DNA of 64,000 nucleotides from Nitzschia sp. pyKryTriq1 (Eukaryota > Bacillariophyta > Bacillariophyceae > Bacillariales > Bacillariaceae). The stretch covers positions 2,542,001-2,606,000 of the forward strand of contig OY101117.1 in the NCBI GenBank assembly GCA_956465555.1. The letters run 5' to 3'. Positions 21,137-32,220 of the stretch are shown here, piece by piece (position 1 is the first letter of the stretch; each line of letters begins with the position of its first letter). Position numbers and translations under genes: made by a program. A model generated the notes under the pieces. That model was not told where the DNA came from. It ran no database searches and saw only the letters and a list, made by a program, of their open reading frames with translations.

Positions 21137-21636
21137 GTCAAGAATGAATTGGAACAACTGAAACGACAGTACGGGTTACGGGATCAGAGGAGAAATGCTC
21201 AAAGTCAACAGCACGGGTGGTCTCTCCTACAACTCATCGCATGCAACGACCGCATGCAACGACCGCATGCAGCTGAGAAGAGAAATCGAATGGCTCGAGT
21301 AGACGGACTCGGGGAGGTTCGGGACATTGGGATTCAAATCAATAGCGCAAGCAATCAGGGGGAGGGGTTGGCATGTATCAAGAGTGGCGCTGACTGGGAC
21401 GAAGAGCCATAGAGCATGCTGTACGAACACTGGAGTAGTACAAACTATTATTGTTGTACTTTCACTATTAGAGCTTTGTATTTGCATATCCCAACCAACA
21501 ACATCAAGGTCAACGCTAGCTTATAGAGTATAATAAACATGCATGATCTTCTTCTCTATTGTATACATTGTTTGTAGTATTGTCTGCTCGGCGAAAACAG
21601 TCCGGAGCCTCATAGCATGAACCTCCAATGTGACCC
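21137..21636. other. Intergenic region, no gene seen
   Basis: This stretch upstream of the TauE-like gene contains three tandem copies of GCATGCAACGACC-like sequence at about 21239-21270 and no convincing coding sequence. Confidence 0.45.
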
Positions 21637-23315
21637 CTAAGTTCGGCTGTTCGAGTATTGACTATCGTAGTTGGAATCGGCACCATCGTCCTCCGTGTAG
21701 TAGGAGCCACCACCATCATCGTCGTACGTTCCCTCATCGTACGCGCCATTATCTTCATAAGTGCCATCGTCGTATGTGCCATCGTCGTACCCCTGATCAT
21801 CGTAGTAGGGATCACTTTGGTCCTCGCTACCAGGGTAACCACTTTGTGTGCTGGGGTCCATGTAGGAATCGCCACCGTAGTCGTAATCATCCTCTGTTTC
21901 ATTATCATAAGGATCTACGTATCCTGCACCTCCAGGTTCATCACGGAAGCTATCCTGGGGACCATCATAGTCGGGATCGTCGTAGTCTCGGTTCAAGCCC
22001 CGGGCTTCATCATCGTCGTCATCCTTCCTCTTTTTCTTCTTCTTTTTGGGTGTTGACTTCTTTGGGCACAAATTGAAGAATGGCGGAGGGCGGGGAGAGC
22101 AACAAATTAAACTCTGCGCAACCATGTAGCAAAATATGGCAATCACAGATCCAAATCCCGCATTGCCCAAGGCGCAGTCTTGATCGTACTTGCTGTAATT
22201 AGACATAATAAGAACGCGAGGTAAGTCAACGCCACGTCCAATGTGCCGATTGCCTTCACCAATACAACTGAGTCCAACTTACCACCAATCCTCAGAGAGA
22301 AACAAGAAGACAGTGAATAACTGAAACATAAACGCCAAGTACAAGAATAACGCCGTTGGAAGCCAACTGCACTTGTAGGTGCAGCAACACAACTCAATCA
22401 ACCCAAAGACAGTCCCAAGGCCGGCGAAGACCGGCCCCATGATGGCACCACGTTGTGCGTTGGTAAATGAGGAGTCAAACATGCCAATTCCGTCAGGGTA
22501 CGGCTTGACGACACCAATTTCCACAGTATCTGCGATGATATCATTGGGATTGGTGATCGTGGGCGCAGCGCTCGGCTCTGTCGTGGGAGAAAGTGAGATA
22601 CCGCACGCCACCGAGCCAGGACCAGGCTTGACAACACCGGTACAGTCTAGCCTTGTAGGAGATGCCGTTGGCGCACCGGTACCACCAGTATCGGTGGCAT
22701 TATCACCCAGGCCACTATCTTCAGTGCCCGTGGTGTCTGTTTCATTACCAGCATCTTCCTGCATCCGACGCAGTTCGTCCATCAACATTTCATCAAATAA
22801 TTCCCGTTCTCCCTTTGGAGGCCAGGGGTACTGAAATACTTCCAGGATTTCATACTTGAACAAACCGACATTAGCTTCTGTGGCGTATTCAAATGGTGCC
22901 GGCTGTGCCTTTTCTGGATCGTAAAAGGTGTCATTACGTAATGCTACGAACGAAAAATAATTCACCGATAGGCACGCCCAAATGGAGCAGGCGATTCCGA
23001 GGAGGGACAAGCCCAGAACGACGAGACTGAAAGGTGAAGAGGAGACGAATGAATGATTGTGAGTCATTCATCAGGTAATATGACGTTTCGCATATGTCCG
23101 ATGAAACGCGACGACATGGTAGAAATTGCAGTATCTGATATTTCACCTCTCTCCTCTCATCTAATCTCCTTCCGCGTCACGTACCGAGTATTACGACCAC
23201 AGTTTCTACCACAACACCAAAGTGGCATATCCTGCCGAGTCTGCTCATAGACCGGATTCCCTAGCGCCTCTTCGGGAATTTCCGCCTTCGCCTTGTCGTT
23301 GTTGGGAAGATTCAT
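21637..23315 (-). CDS. Four-pass membrane protein with acidic Tyr-rich tail, function unknown
   Basis: Exons are 23315-23185, 23026-22283 and 22192-21637, giving 476 aa; junctions NTR|LVVLG and SEDW|CKYDQD keep the frame. The N-terminus has a Cys cluster (LWCCGRNCGRNTR) just before the first helix (VVLGLSLLGIACSIWACLSV). A long, Thr/Gly/Pro-rich, probably lumenal or extracellular loop (about residues 70-230) follows, then two helices (GAIMGPVFAGLGTVFGLIEL, ALFLYLAFMFQLFTVFLF) and a fourth (GFGSVIAIFCYMVAQSLICC). The tail has a Lys-rich patch, then about 110 residues dominated by D, Y, E and G, with YDDGTYDDGTYEDNG-type repeats. The layout resembles claudin- or tetraspanin-like four-pass proteins, but I recognise no family. 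Confidence 0.7.
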
Positions 23316-24253
23316 CGTGCCTTGTTGATCTGGGCGTTATTGTTATTTCCGATGAGAAATTTTCTTCCTCTCTACTCCTCGTGAGATAGACTACAGAACT
23401 ACTCTACGAAGCCAGACTAAGAACAACCGAGCTGACAAAAAGAAAGGGACACAATATTGGTATGCAATGCCCAGATCGAAGACTGACTCCCCTCAAAGAT
23501 AACAGAGACAAAGCCACGAAAAAGTGCAACGGTACTGGAAGGCAGAAGCATGGGGAACGAAGACGGTGGGTCTCGACTTCTTTGTTTCGCATCGTCCATC
23601 GTCCCACATTGCCGCCGCCTTTTTACATCTTCCAGCCAAAGATGCGTGGTCGGAAAAAATACTACCGGTACCTATGGTACGGTACCGGTACAGTACCGGT
23701 ATCACGAGGGCGCCGTTTATCGCCATCCCTCCAGTATCTAACCCTCCCCCTCAGCCAAATGTCCTTCCCCAAATTATTCGAAATATGTCATAAATCTTGT
23801 TACTCTGCTCAGGGGTAATATAGTGGTCATTTCGCTGGGCGAAATGACCAAGATTGGGAGAAGTTGTTATTTATTGCATTCTAGTCTACCATTACTGTAC
23901 GAGTACAGTACTGTACCAGGTACGGACCGGTACCTGGTACCAGTACATGTACCCAGTACCGGTATTGCATTCTTTCTTCTCGAGAAATGGCGATGCCGCA
24001 TGCATGCATGATGATTCATTCGATCCATTCGATCAATTCTTCCATTCCGGTGTCTCGGATGGACAGCCAGATGGACGCACACGGAAAAGATCCACCACTC
24101 AAAAAATGCCTCCAAGAACCGCTCCCCACCGCTCATTTTTTCCAGCAGCAGAGAGCTCAGTGACCCGAGACTTGGCTTTCTCAACGACATACTACTGTAC
24201 CGGTAGTACTCTACAAATACTTCATTCTTCTTAGAAGAAGCAAGCAACCAACC
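23316..24253. repeat. Divergent spacer with GGTACCGGTAC arrays
   Basis: This 940-bp spacer lies between divergent starts at 23315 and 24254. Dense GTAC arrays occur at 23665-23705 (ACCGGTACCTATGGTACGGT and following) and 23895-23965. Another CTACTGTACCGGTAGTAC lies at about 24191-24210, about 45 bp from the downstream ATG. No gene is seen. Confidence 0.55.
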
Positions 24254-25968
24254 ATGACGGAAGAGACGAAAGAAGTAGCAGCTCCCCCCAGTGCTGGCGC
24301 GACAGGAGCAGCAGCAGCAGCAGCAGCAGGAGAGAACAAGAAACGGCGCAATCGAAACCGAAAGCCGAAAACAACCACTGGAAACGGTCCTGAAGCGGCT
24401 GCTGGTGGTGCTGCCAAGAAGGAGGGTGCACCGCCCCCAAAGGAGGCATCTAATGAGGCGGCGGCGGCGGCGGCTATTGGATCTTCGGATGCCAAGAATG
24501 GTAACAAAAAGCGTAGACAGCGAAATCGAAATGCGAAGAAGGGATCCAGCAACGCCGAGTCGGCGGCAGCAAGCGGCGAACCAACTACCAATACCGAGAA
24601 CGCAGCCGCAAACGAAGGCGACGACAAACAGGCCGTACCCAATAGTCGAAAGAGAAGAAACAATCGCAAGAAAAAAACAGAAGGAGGCGAAACGAAGACC
24701 GAAGAAGCCAACAAGGATGCAGCACCAACAACAAGCACAACTACTACTGATCCAAAGAAACTTACTGCCCTGGAACGAAAACGATTGAAACGACACAATC
24801 AGCGTTTGCGGAAAAAGGAGGAACGTGCAGCCGGTGGAACAGAGAACAACGAAGGTGCTGCGGCTGCAGCGTCGTCGGACGCAGCTCCTGCTACCAAAGG
24901 GGCCGGAAAAGGCAACAACAAGAAAAAAGGCGGCCGAAATACAGAATCTTTTGATCCAGCTACAACCTTGGTTCGTCCCTCTCTTCGTGTTCATGTGGCA
25001 GCAGGTGGTGCCAAGGATTACACCAGACCTCTAAAACATGACGATGTTGTGATCGTCCCAGAAATGTTCGGCAAGGAAGAGGATATGAGTATCTACGACC
25101 GATTGGTGGAAGAGATCAAGCAACTGCAGAACGACGACGTCGAGGGTGCCGAATGGACATCGTGGCATCAAGGGACACACATGATTGCAAAAGACGCCCA
25201 AGGATCGAAAAAATTCCAAGACATTACTGACAAGCTTTGCGAATACTTTCACGTGAAGAAAGAAACCACCTTCACGCGATTGAATTGGTACAAAGATTCC
25301 AAGGATTGGAAACCTTTCCACCACGACTCAGCGTAAGTATTGTGCGAGTGTAATTTTGGAGTGCTACTTTCGGCGTTTCTGGATATACTGTTCTCACTTG
25401 ACTGATACTCGATTTTTTCTCGCCAATACTTGGAACTACTTTCAGTGCCTTCAATAAGGATATAGCCAAGAAACAAAATGTGACGGTTGGTGTTAGCTTT
25501 GGGGCTTGCCGTGAGCTTGCATTCTTGAAAACTAAATCGACGGAGGCGGAGCAAGGACAAGAGGATGATGCTTGTCGCGTTTACTTTCCACAACCCAACA
25601 ACGGTTGCCTCACTTTCGGTCGTGACGTGAATATCAATTTCAAGCATGGCATCAATGCCCTCCCCGAAAGCGAGCAAGATGGGAAGGGACGCATCAGTAT
25701 CATTCTTTGGGGCTGGACTGACAATGTGATCAAGGAAGAAAGCTCGCCAGCTATGATTGGAAACGAGGATAAGGCATCACAGGCACCAACGGCAGCTCAG
25801 TCAGCAGCCAAGGGTACCAAGGCACAGGCCCGAACGACTGCACGAAATGAACGACGAAAAGAAAAACGCAAAGCACAGAGATTGCAAAAACGACAAGAGG
25901 AAAAAGCAGCCCGCAGCGCAGAAAAAGCGAGTAAAGAAGGAGATACAGCGGACGTTCTCGAGGCCTAA
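24254..25968 (+). CDS. 2OG-Fe(II) oxygenase-like protein with a Lys/Ala-rich N-terminus
   Basis: Exon 1 is 24254-25332 and exon 2 is 25446-25968, giving 533 aa. Residues 1-235 are low-complexity Ala, Lys, Arg and Asn sequence with many basic clusters (KRRNRNRK, KKRRQRNRN), suggesting nucleic-acid contact or nuclear/nucleolar location. The C-terminal half is compact. FHHDSAAF straddles the splice site with the HxD iron motif, FKHGINALP supplies a candidate distal His, and GRISIILWGW a candidate 2-oxoglutarate-binding Arg. The fold looks AlkB-like or prolyl-hydroxylase-like. A second basic coiled segment closes the protein. The substrate is unknown. Confidence 0.72.
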
Positions 25969-26136
25969 ACGTACCGGTAGGCGATGCGAGTATTATTTGA
26001 AAATAGGGGGCTTGAGAAATAATATTTATAACGTTTTACAGAGAGCTACTCACTCAGATCACACAACTACTTTGCACACAAAGATCCGCAACCACCCACG
26101 CCGAACGAAACGAAAGATCTCGGCTCATCCTGTCTA

Positions 26137-27013
26137 CTAGACTGTCATAGCGCCTTCCCCTTGTTGCTGCTCCTGACCCATCCACCAAAAGTAAAACTCT
26201 TCATAGGTAAGTCTCTCATCAAAGTTCTTATCCAGGGCCATGTACACACTGGCAATTTCGTTTCGCGTCATGTCTACACCGGAGTCCGCCACGAATTTTG
26301 TCAGCTCTTTGACATCCAAAGATTCGCTCCCATCAACATCATAGGTTTTCCATTTGCTCTTCAAATCTTCTTCATTGGCAATGCTGAATTTGAACAATCG
26401 CATATCACGAGCCGCCATAAAGCCTGCGATCATGGCAGTCACTCCGACAAAAATCATAAATCCTCCCACGGCCCAGTCCAGCATATTGAAGTTTGTGGCT
26501 TGTAAACTTCCACAGAAAAAGAAGAAGAAGCCGCGGCCAGATGTATATTCCAGGAATTTGGCGTAGTATCGGACCCCACCATTGAACCGACCAGATTTGA
26601 GGCACCAAATAGCTGGCATTTCCAACATGACAACTTTGGGCCACCAAAACAACCACCCATGCAGGCGACAAACATACGAGGATGAGAAGGTGGTGATATT
26701 TTTACTACTACCAAACCGTTCTTCGCCCGATCGTGATTATTTTTTTATACTCACTCAAAACACCAAAGAGGACACCATAGATGGCAATCAGGCATCCAGA
26801 AAAATTGAAGGAAAAGAATCGGTCGACAATGCCCAGCCCATTGGAGACGATCATAGCCAGTCCACCGATGAAGCCAAGAGTACGAAAGGTAAGCGGACCT
26901 TCCATTTTTGCCTTTTTAATCTTGGCCGCCGACTGATTGATCAGTGTAGCGGCACCACTTGCCACCGCCCCGGCCTGCTCCGTGGTGACGAGGGGAGTAC
27001 TTTCGGCAGACAT
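26137..27013 (-). CDS. COPI-associated protein domain fused to an EF-hand pair
   Basis: Exon 1 is 27013-26755 and exon 2 is 26633-26137, giving 251 aa. The junction reads GVL|IVMLEMPAIW in frame and is GT-AG. Residues of about 45-170 hold three to four hydrophobic segments of the COPI_assoc family: TFRTLGFIGGLAMIVSNGLG, CLIAIYGVLFGVLIVMLE, KFLEYTSGRGFFFFFCGSL and DWAVGGFMIFVGVTAMIAG. The C-terminal 80 residues carry two EF-hands; the loops DVDGSESLDVKE and DKNFDERLTYEE have acidic residues at the expected positions. COPI_assoc proteins act at Golgi/vesicle membranes; the EF-hands suggest Ca2+ responsiveness. The last residues are Gln/Glu-rich. Confidence 0.78.
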
Positions 27014-27634
27014 GTTGATCGGCGAATTGTTCTTTTAGATTGCTTTGTTGACGACGAGAAGCAGTGAGAGTTGTGCAGTCAACTTCTTGTGGACGATCGA
27101 CTCCCCTCTGCTTTGGCAGACGAAGAGAATAAACACTGAAAAGGGTTCTCAACGAACTACAAAAAATGCGTCGCTCCTTTCATCGCATCATGGTAGAAAA
27201 TAATATTGTGGATTTTATGGAACAAAAAACCAACTGCGTAATACTGACTATATGTGTGATAAAGTAAGGCGAGCCAAAGATACTTAACGAAATAAAACGG
27301 TCGTTTAACCATTAGAATGGGTCGATTGGTTCAGATTGGTCAACACAAATGCAAAACTGCCGGTCACCGGTCACACCGAGCGAGCGCGGCAATAAAACCC
27401 GCGTGACAACTAAAAATTGAATAGGTACGTGAAGCTGCGACAATGACAGCAGCAGCATCTCGGAGGGAGAGCGGGGTATGTAGGATAAAAAATACAGTAT
27501 CACAAGCAACTACTGTAACAACAACCGCATTCATTTCATAACAGCGATTAAAGTGCTGTCTGGGTGTAGTCTCATCAAACAATACATACATACGGTGCAG
27601 TACATACACTAACTACTTATATTTATTTTACAAC
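27014..27634. other. Divergent intergenic region
   Basis: This 620-bp spacer lies between divergent starts at 27013 and 27635. Open frames on both strands are uncharacterised; no repeat array or RNA gene was noticed. It probably contains both promoters. Confidence 0.5.
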
Positions 27635-30600
27635 ATGCCACGCCGCACTGATCTCAAGTATCAGATTGATCGACGGCGATCCAAATCCAAAACGAATCAT
27701 CATCATCATCCTGCTGGCAGCGACGACGACGATGACGATGACGCGAACAATGACAACAACAAAAAGCATCGAAACGTTGGACCCTATCACACCAGTGATG
27801 AAGAAGAGAGCGATGCTGATGATTCTTCGGAGGAAGAAGCAGTGCTGAATGAAGACAGCGAAAATGAGGCCAAGCCCCGAAAGAAGCCTGCTGCCAAATC
27901 CCCTTCGAAGCCACGGGGAAGGCCTCCCAATAAGCAAACAACAAAGCCGAAACCAAAGCCAAAGCCAAATAAGCCCCCATCGTCCGAAGAAGAAGAAGAA
28001 GAATCCGCTTCGGAACCCGAGTGGCCGGAAGAAAAAGATGATCCGGACGATGAAGACTTTGTTCCAACATCTTCCTCGAGCAAGGCTGCTGCTGGTCGTC
28101 GAAAGCGTAAAGCCGCTGTGAATAACAATAGCAATAGCAGCAGCAGTGAAGAGGAGGATTTTGCAGCTGACGATGACGATGAAGAAGCGCTGGAAGAATA
28201 TAAACCTGCTGCTGCTAGAGGAAATAAGAACAATCGAAAGAAAGCAGCAGCAAAACCAGCCAAGCAGAAGAAGCCTCGTGGTCGTCCAGTCAAAAAGCAA
28301 CGGCAGCGGCAGGCGCAGGATTCTGATGATGATGACGACGACGACGATCTTTTCGATGCTGAACTAGACGATGATGACGAGGAAGTCATTGCGGCTTCGC
28401 CTTCTCGAACCAACCGGCGTAAAGGTAAGCCGCCAGCCACGGGTCGGCGGCGAACTGCTGCCAAGGAGGATAGTGACGACGATGTCGATGTCGATGACGA
28501 TGATGATCTCGATGCCGAATTGGACGATGATGACGAGGAAGTGATTGGAAATTCACCGTCGCGAACCACCAGCCGGCGACGAGTTTCGCCGCGATCGGCT
28601 GGTCGGCGGCCAGCAGTCAAGGACGATAGCGATAGTGATGACGATGATGCCGACGAGGAGGAGGAAACATCACGACCAGCCCCAGTTCCCGCACGAAGCC
28701 GACGTGCTTCCTCCACGCTCAGACCAAAATCATACAAGGAGGTGGATAGTAGTGATGACGAAGGCAGCAGCGAAGGCAAGGAAGACGAGGATGAGCAGCC
28801 ATCCCGACCGCGGCGGGTTGCTGCGAGTCGCGCCACAAATAAAATGGAAGAACTTAGGGACAGTTTGCATGAAAACGAAAACGAAAACGAGGACGAGGAG
28901 GATGACGAGGAGGAAGACCAGGACGAGCGTGATTCCAAATTAGAAAAGCATCACGCAAGTCCGTCGAAACAATTATCTTCAGATGAAGAGTTCTTGGCTG
29001 ATTCTGCATCAGAAAACTCAGATGATAAGCAAATAGTTTATACAGATTCAGAGGACGACGACGACGACGACGACGACGAGGCAGACGAAGACGGACCCCC
29101 GCTTGAGAAGAAAGCCAAACCTGTCAACATTGACAACGAAGATATTGGCAATGCGGATGACTCTAGTGACGACGACAATGCTGGCGATGGAGCACAAGGC
29201 GTAGCAAGAGCCAAGCAGACACCAGATACTCCTGCTAGCAAACTGAGTCAATTCGATGAAATCCGACCTTCTCCGCACAAGCTGTCAATAGAAGATGGCG
29301 ACTCAGACGATAGCGATGGAAAACTGTATCATACTCCGCCCACGCTTCCTGATTGTCCCAGTTTGGAAGACGCCATTACTGCAGAACCACTTCCCAAGAT
29401 CCATGTCTGCTGTATCTCACCAGATGGTCAGAGCCGGCAATGTTTTGCTATTGAAACCTTGCGACAGATCGCCTTGAAGAGTGCTCATTTGCCCTTTCGC
29501 GTTGATCTGGATGGATCGGCACAAGATACCTTTTTGCAACCACCGCATTTTCGAACCGCTATGAGTGACGATATGTTGGATCAAATTGCCAGCCGCTTTG
29601 GTCGAGGGGCGCTGAATTTGCATGGAGAATTTTATAGCCGAAACCCTAAGAATTTTTTGCTGAGAGATGGTTTTGAGGACGACTATGAAAACGTCTTTGG
29701 CAGCGCAGATCGAGAAGAAATTGGGGAGGACTTTGTCGACCGTGTCCAACGATACATGAATAACCAAATGGGATCACGTGATGCCTATGCCTGTCCCCTC
29801 TGCTACTCCGAAATGCATCGACGCATCGTTCAGATGGACCGAAAACCGATAAGATCCAGAAACAACAATGATGACGACGACGACGGTGAGAGCGCTGATG
29901 ACGAAGAGTTTTTAGAACTTCCAGCTGACTCCTCGTATGATCCAATGACAGTGTTGGGCTGGCTGGATAATGATAAATTTGAGGCCGCCTCTTGCTTTTG
30001 TTTTGGCAAAGTTGCCAACCTCAAGAAGCACTTGCGGAACGACCATACCGTGCAAACCAACGGGGTCCAAGGGAACGATTTGTACCAGCGTTTTCGTATA
30101 CGGGGTCAGGATGGTCTGTTGCAAAGATTTCTTCACAACCACTGGAAACGAATGAAATGCACCACATATCAGGGTGCCATGGCAAAATACTGGTTCGAAG
30201 GAAACAACCAAAGCTTCGTGTACCTGTTGTGTATGATGGATCGAGCCCAACTATTCCGCGAGATTATTCAAGCAGGAGATATCGAAGATGAAGACTACGA
30301 GAAAGCTGAAGCTTACTTTGAAGTTGGCAATACCTTCTTCCGATCATTTCAGAGCCGTGCTCAGCTAGAATGGGAACACGTATCGTCTCCTTTCCTTCGT
30401 ACGGCACAAAAGGATGATTTGAAAGACTTTTTGGTAGAGGGAGAAGACGACCCTCCAGACGAGTCGCCACACTTTTTGGCTCACCGGCAGTTCCTTCAGC
30501 AAGAGGAGGACTCAGACCCCAATGATCTCGTCCACAAGCTGGAACGAAAGTACGCGCAGAATGAAGAAGGAGGCTCCTCCATTGAGGAAGATGATCTATC

Positions 30601-30940
30601 GAATGAAAGTGGTGACGAGGACGAAGAGGTTGTTTCGATAACCTCCGATCTCAATTGGAACGGCTACTACTCGGAGGAGGAAGAAGAGAAGGATGAATGG
30701 GTGGATAGTATTCGGAACAAGAAGAAAATGAAAAGGTCGCCAGCCGCAAGCAAACCAAAGGCATCACCACCAGTCGCCGAAGCAACACCGATTGGTCGAA
30801 AGCTGACTCGACGCAAGTCTACCACCCCCTCGAGTCCCGCTGCAGCCGTCAGTCTTCCCACTCCAGCCTCACTGAAGCGCAGGAGTATTGCCGAGGACAG
30901 CTCGAGCGATGAAGGGTTTGATGAAGGTGTTGATGCCTAG
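27635..30940 (+). CDS. Large acidic AT-hook protein with a C-terminal zinc-finger-like domain
   Basis: This single-exon protein is 1101 aa. Residues 1-560 are low complexity, with long Asp/Glu and Ser runs alternating with basic patches. Two AT-hooks are visible: SKPRGRPPNK (about 91-100) and KKPRGRPVKK (about 212-221). From about residue 570 to 930 the sequence is compact and non-repetitive, including PDCPSLEDAI, IHVCCISPDGQSRQCF, RFGRGALNLHGEFYSR, YACPLCYSEMHRRI and CFCFGKVANLKKHLRNDH. The last could form a C2H2-like finger. The tail is again acidic, then Lys-rich. The design suggests a nuclear chromatin or DNA-binding protein. I do not recognise the compact domain. Confidence 0.78.
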   Translation: MPRRTDLKYQIDRRRSKSKTNHHHHPAGSDDDDDDDANNDNNKKHRNVGPYHTSDEEESDADDSSEEEAVLNEDSENEAKPRKKPAAKSPSKPRGRPPNKQTTKPKPKPKPNKPPSSEEEEEESASEPEWPEEKDDPDDEDFVPTSSSSKAAAGRRKRKAAVNNNSNSSSSEEEDFAADDDDEEALEEYKPAAARGNKNNRKKAAAKPAKQKKPRGRPVKKQRQRQAQDSDDDDDDDDLFDAELDDDDEEVIAASPSRTNRRKGKPPATGRRRTAAKEDSDDDVDVDDDDDLDAELDDDDEEVIGNSPSRTTSRRRVSPRSAGRRPAVKDDSDSDDDDADEEEETSRPAPVPARSRRASSTLRPKSYKEVDSSDDEGSSEGKEDEDEQPSRPRRVAASRATNKMEELRDSLHENENENEDEEDDEEEDQDERDSKLEKHHASPSKQLSSDEEFLADSASENSDDKQIVYTDSEDDDDDDDDEADEDGPPLEKKAKPVNIDNEDIGNADDSSDDDNAGDGAQGVARAKQTPDTPASKLSQFDEIRPSPHKLSIEDGDSDDSDGKLYHTPPTLPDCPSLEDAITAEPLPKIHVCCISPDGQSRQCFAIETLRQIALKSAHLPFRVDLDGSAQDTFLQPPHFRTAMSDDMLDQIASRFGRGALNLHGEFYSRNPKNFLLRDGFEDDYENVFGSADREEIGEDFVDRVQRYMNNQMGSRDAYACPLCYSEMHRRIVQMDRKPIRSRNNNDDDDDGESADDEEFLELPADSSYDPMTVLGWLDNDKFEAASCFCFGKVANLKKHLRNDHTVQTNGVQGNDLYQRFRIRGQDGLLQRFLHNHWKRMKCTTYQGAMAKYWFEGNNQSFVYLLCMMDRAQLFREIIQAGDIEDEDYEKAEAYFEVGNTFFRSFQSRAQLEWEHVSSPFLRTAQKDDLKDFLVEGEDDPPDESPHFLAHRQFLQQEEDSDPNDLVHKLERKYAQNEEGGSSIEEDDLSNESGDEDEEVVSITSDLNWNGYYSEEEEEKDEWVDSIRNKKKMKRSPAASKPKASPPVAEATPIGRKLTRRKSTTPSSPAAAVSLPTPASLKRRSIAEDSSSDEGFDEGVDA

Positions 30941-31015
30941 CTAGCCACGAAGAGCATCTATCTAGGTTGGGCTATTCTACGATCACCACCTATTAGAATC
31001 AGCACCCTCATTCTT

Positions 31016-32002
31016 TCATGAAGACTGATATTTTTCTCCTAGAAAACGCAACTCCTCTCCCGAGCAGATTTCTTGCACACGACGATCTAGCCGCTCGGCC
31101 TGATGAGGCTGCAGCAGTTCCTGCCATTCACCCACACTACCCTTTCTCACAAAAGGAGCATGCCGTTCTGGTCGTGGACTGCTCCATCGTTGAGGGTGTG
31201 ACTTCATCTGGCGTAATGACGAATGGTGCAGTACTTGGTCTAGAATTGCACCATCGTCTGCCTCGAGCTCCTTCAAATAGTGCAGACCATTTGGATCCAA
31301 GAACTGCGCCACCTTTAAAATAGCATCTTTGGGAGCGGCTCTCATTTGCTCGTATGTCAATACTAAGACATTGTCATCGTGTCGATGGTCTAACCATGAT
31401 CGCAGATGAGTAAAATAATCTCCGAAATCGACCTCTCCTCTGCAAAACAATTCAAAATAGACATCAAACGACCCCTTCGCAAAGTTATAGTGCTTTTCGA
31501 AACCTCTTGTATGATGAAAGAAGCTGACCACGACATCCTTTGGATTTCTGACCACATAAATATACTTTGCTCTGGGGTTTTGAGGAGTCATGGAATAGTA
31601 CAAGTGGGTCTTGATCAGTCGAAATCCTTCGCCACCCTCGGTCCTGTTCGGCGTCAGCGGGAGGTTTTGACAGTATTCGGCCCCAACTTCTTCTAAATGC
31701 GGAAATTCTTGATCGACCCGCTGATCTTCTCGCAGTGGTGTTCCTCGATGAAGAATCAAATAGACAATGTGTTGCATCCAAGTAGTGCCACATTTTGGGT
31801 ACGTGGCGACGAAGATGTCAGTGGGTTGGGCCAAATACCGCAGGCCACTTTCAAAGCCTTCCACTGGAAATCCCTTGGGCATTCGGTATCCATTATGATT
31901 GGTATAGGATGGAAACATGGGTGACTTGGGATCATCGTTGGACCGGCCTTCGCTCTGTTCGGGGTCACAGTCCGTGTCTTTGTTGGCGGTATCGGCAAGC
32001 AT
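31016..32002 (-). CDS. Sulfotransferase (PAPS-dependent, Sulfotransfer_1 family)
   Basis: This 328-aa single-exon protein has the full set of cytosolic sulfotransferase motifs. The 5'-phosphosulfate loop is TYPKCGTTWMQH at about residues 85-96. The catalytic His candidate is in LIKTHLYYS. The 3'-phosphate-binding segment is YVVRNPKDVVVSFFHH at about residues 150-165. The C-terminal RKGSVGEW block corresponds to the family's RKGxxGDW. It transfers sulfate from PAPS to an acceptor hydroxyl or amine; the acceptor cannot be inferred. No signal peptide or membrane segment is seen, so a cytosolic location is likely. Converges with the AT-hook gene only about 75 bp away. Confidence 0.92.
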   Translation of the reverse strand: MLADTANKDTDCDPEQSEGRSNDDPKSPMFPSYTNHNGYRMPKGFPVEGFESGLRYLAQPTDIFVATYPKCGTTWMQHIVYLILHRGTPLREDQRVDQEFPHLEEVGAEYCQNLPLTPNRTEGGEGFRLIKTHLYYSMTPQNPRAKYIYVVRNPKDVVVSFFHHTRGFEKHYNFAKGSFDVYFELFCRGEVDFGDYFTHLRSWLDHRHDDNVLVLTYEQMRAAPKDAILKVAQFLDPNGLHYLKELEADDGAILDQVLHHSSLRQMKSHPQRWSSPRPERHAPFVRKGSVGEWQELLQPHQAERLDRRVQEICSGEELRFLGEKYQSS

Positions 32003-32183
32003 GTCGGCGTCTCTCTTTTTCGCGGTGTCGCCGCTCTTTTACCCCACAGCTTTTTTAACCACGCTATATCCTCAATATTGATTTCTTGTTACCACTAATA
32101 TCTGTATGGGAATCCCATCGTCAGTGTTCAGCTCCGCATGGCATAATTGTGCCTCTCGGACTCACTTCTTCTCTCTCGTCATA

Positions 32184-32220
<37 letters not shown>

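Noticed and set aside
23867-24994. Minus-strand frame of 375 codons
   Set aside because: It is antisense to the Ala/Lys-rich start of the 2OG oxygenase gene and continues through GTACC repeats; composition is Cys/Phe/Leu-rich without family features.
27787-28938. Long Ser-rich frame on the minus strand (383 codons)
   Set aside because: It is antisense to the Asp/Glu-rich repeats of the AT-hook protein; GAT/GAC/GAA/GAG runs read as Ser/Phe-type codons on the other strand.
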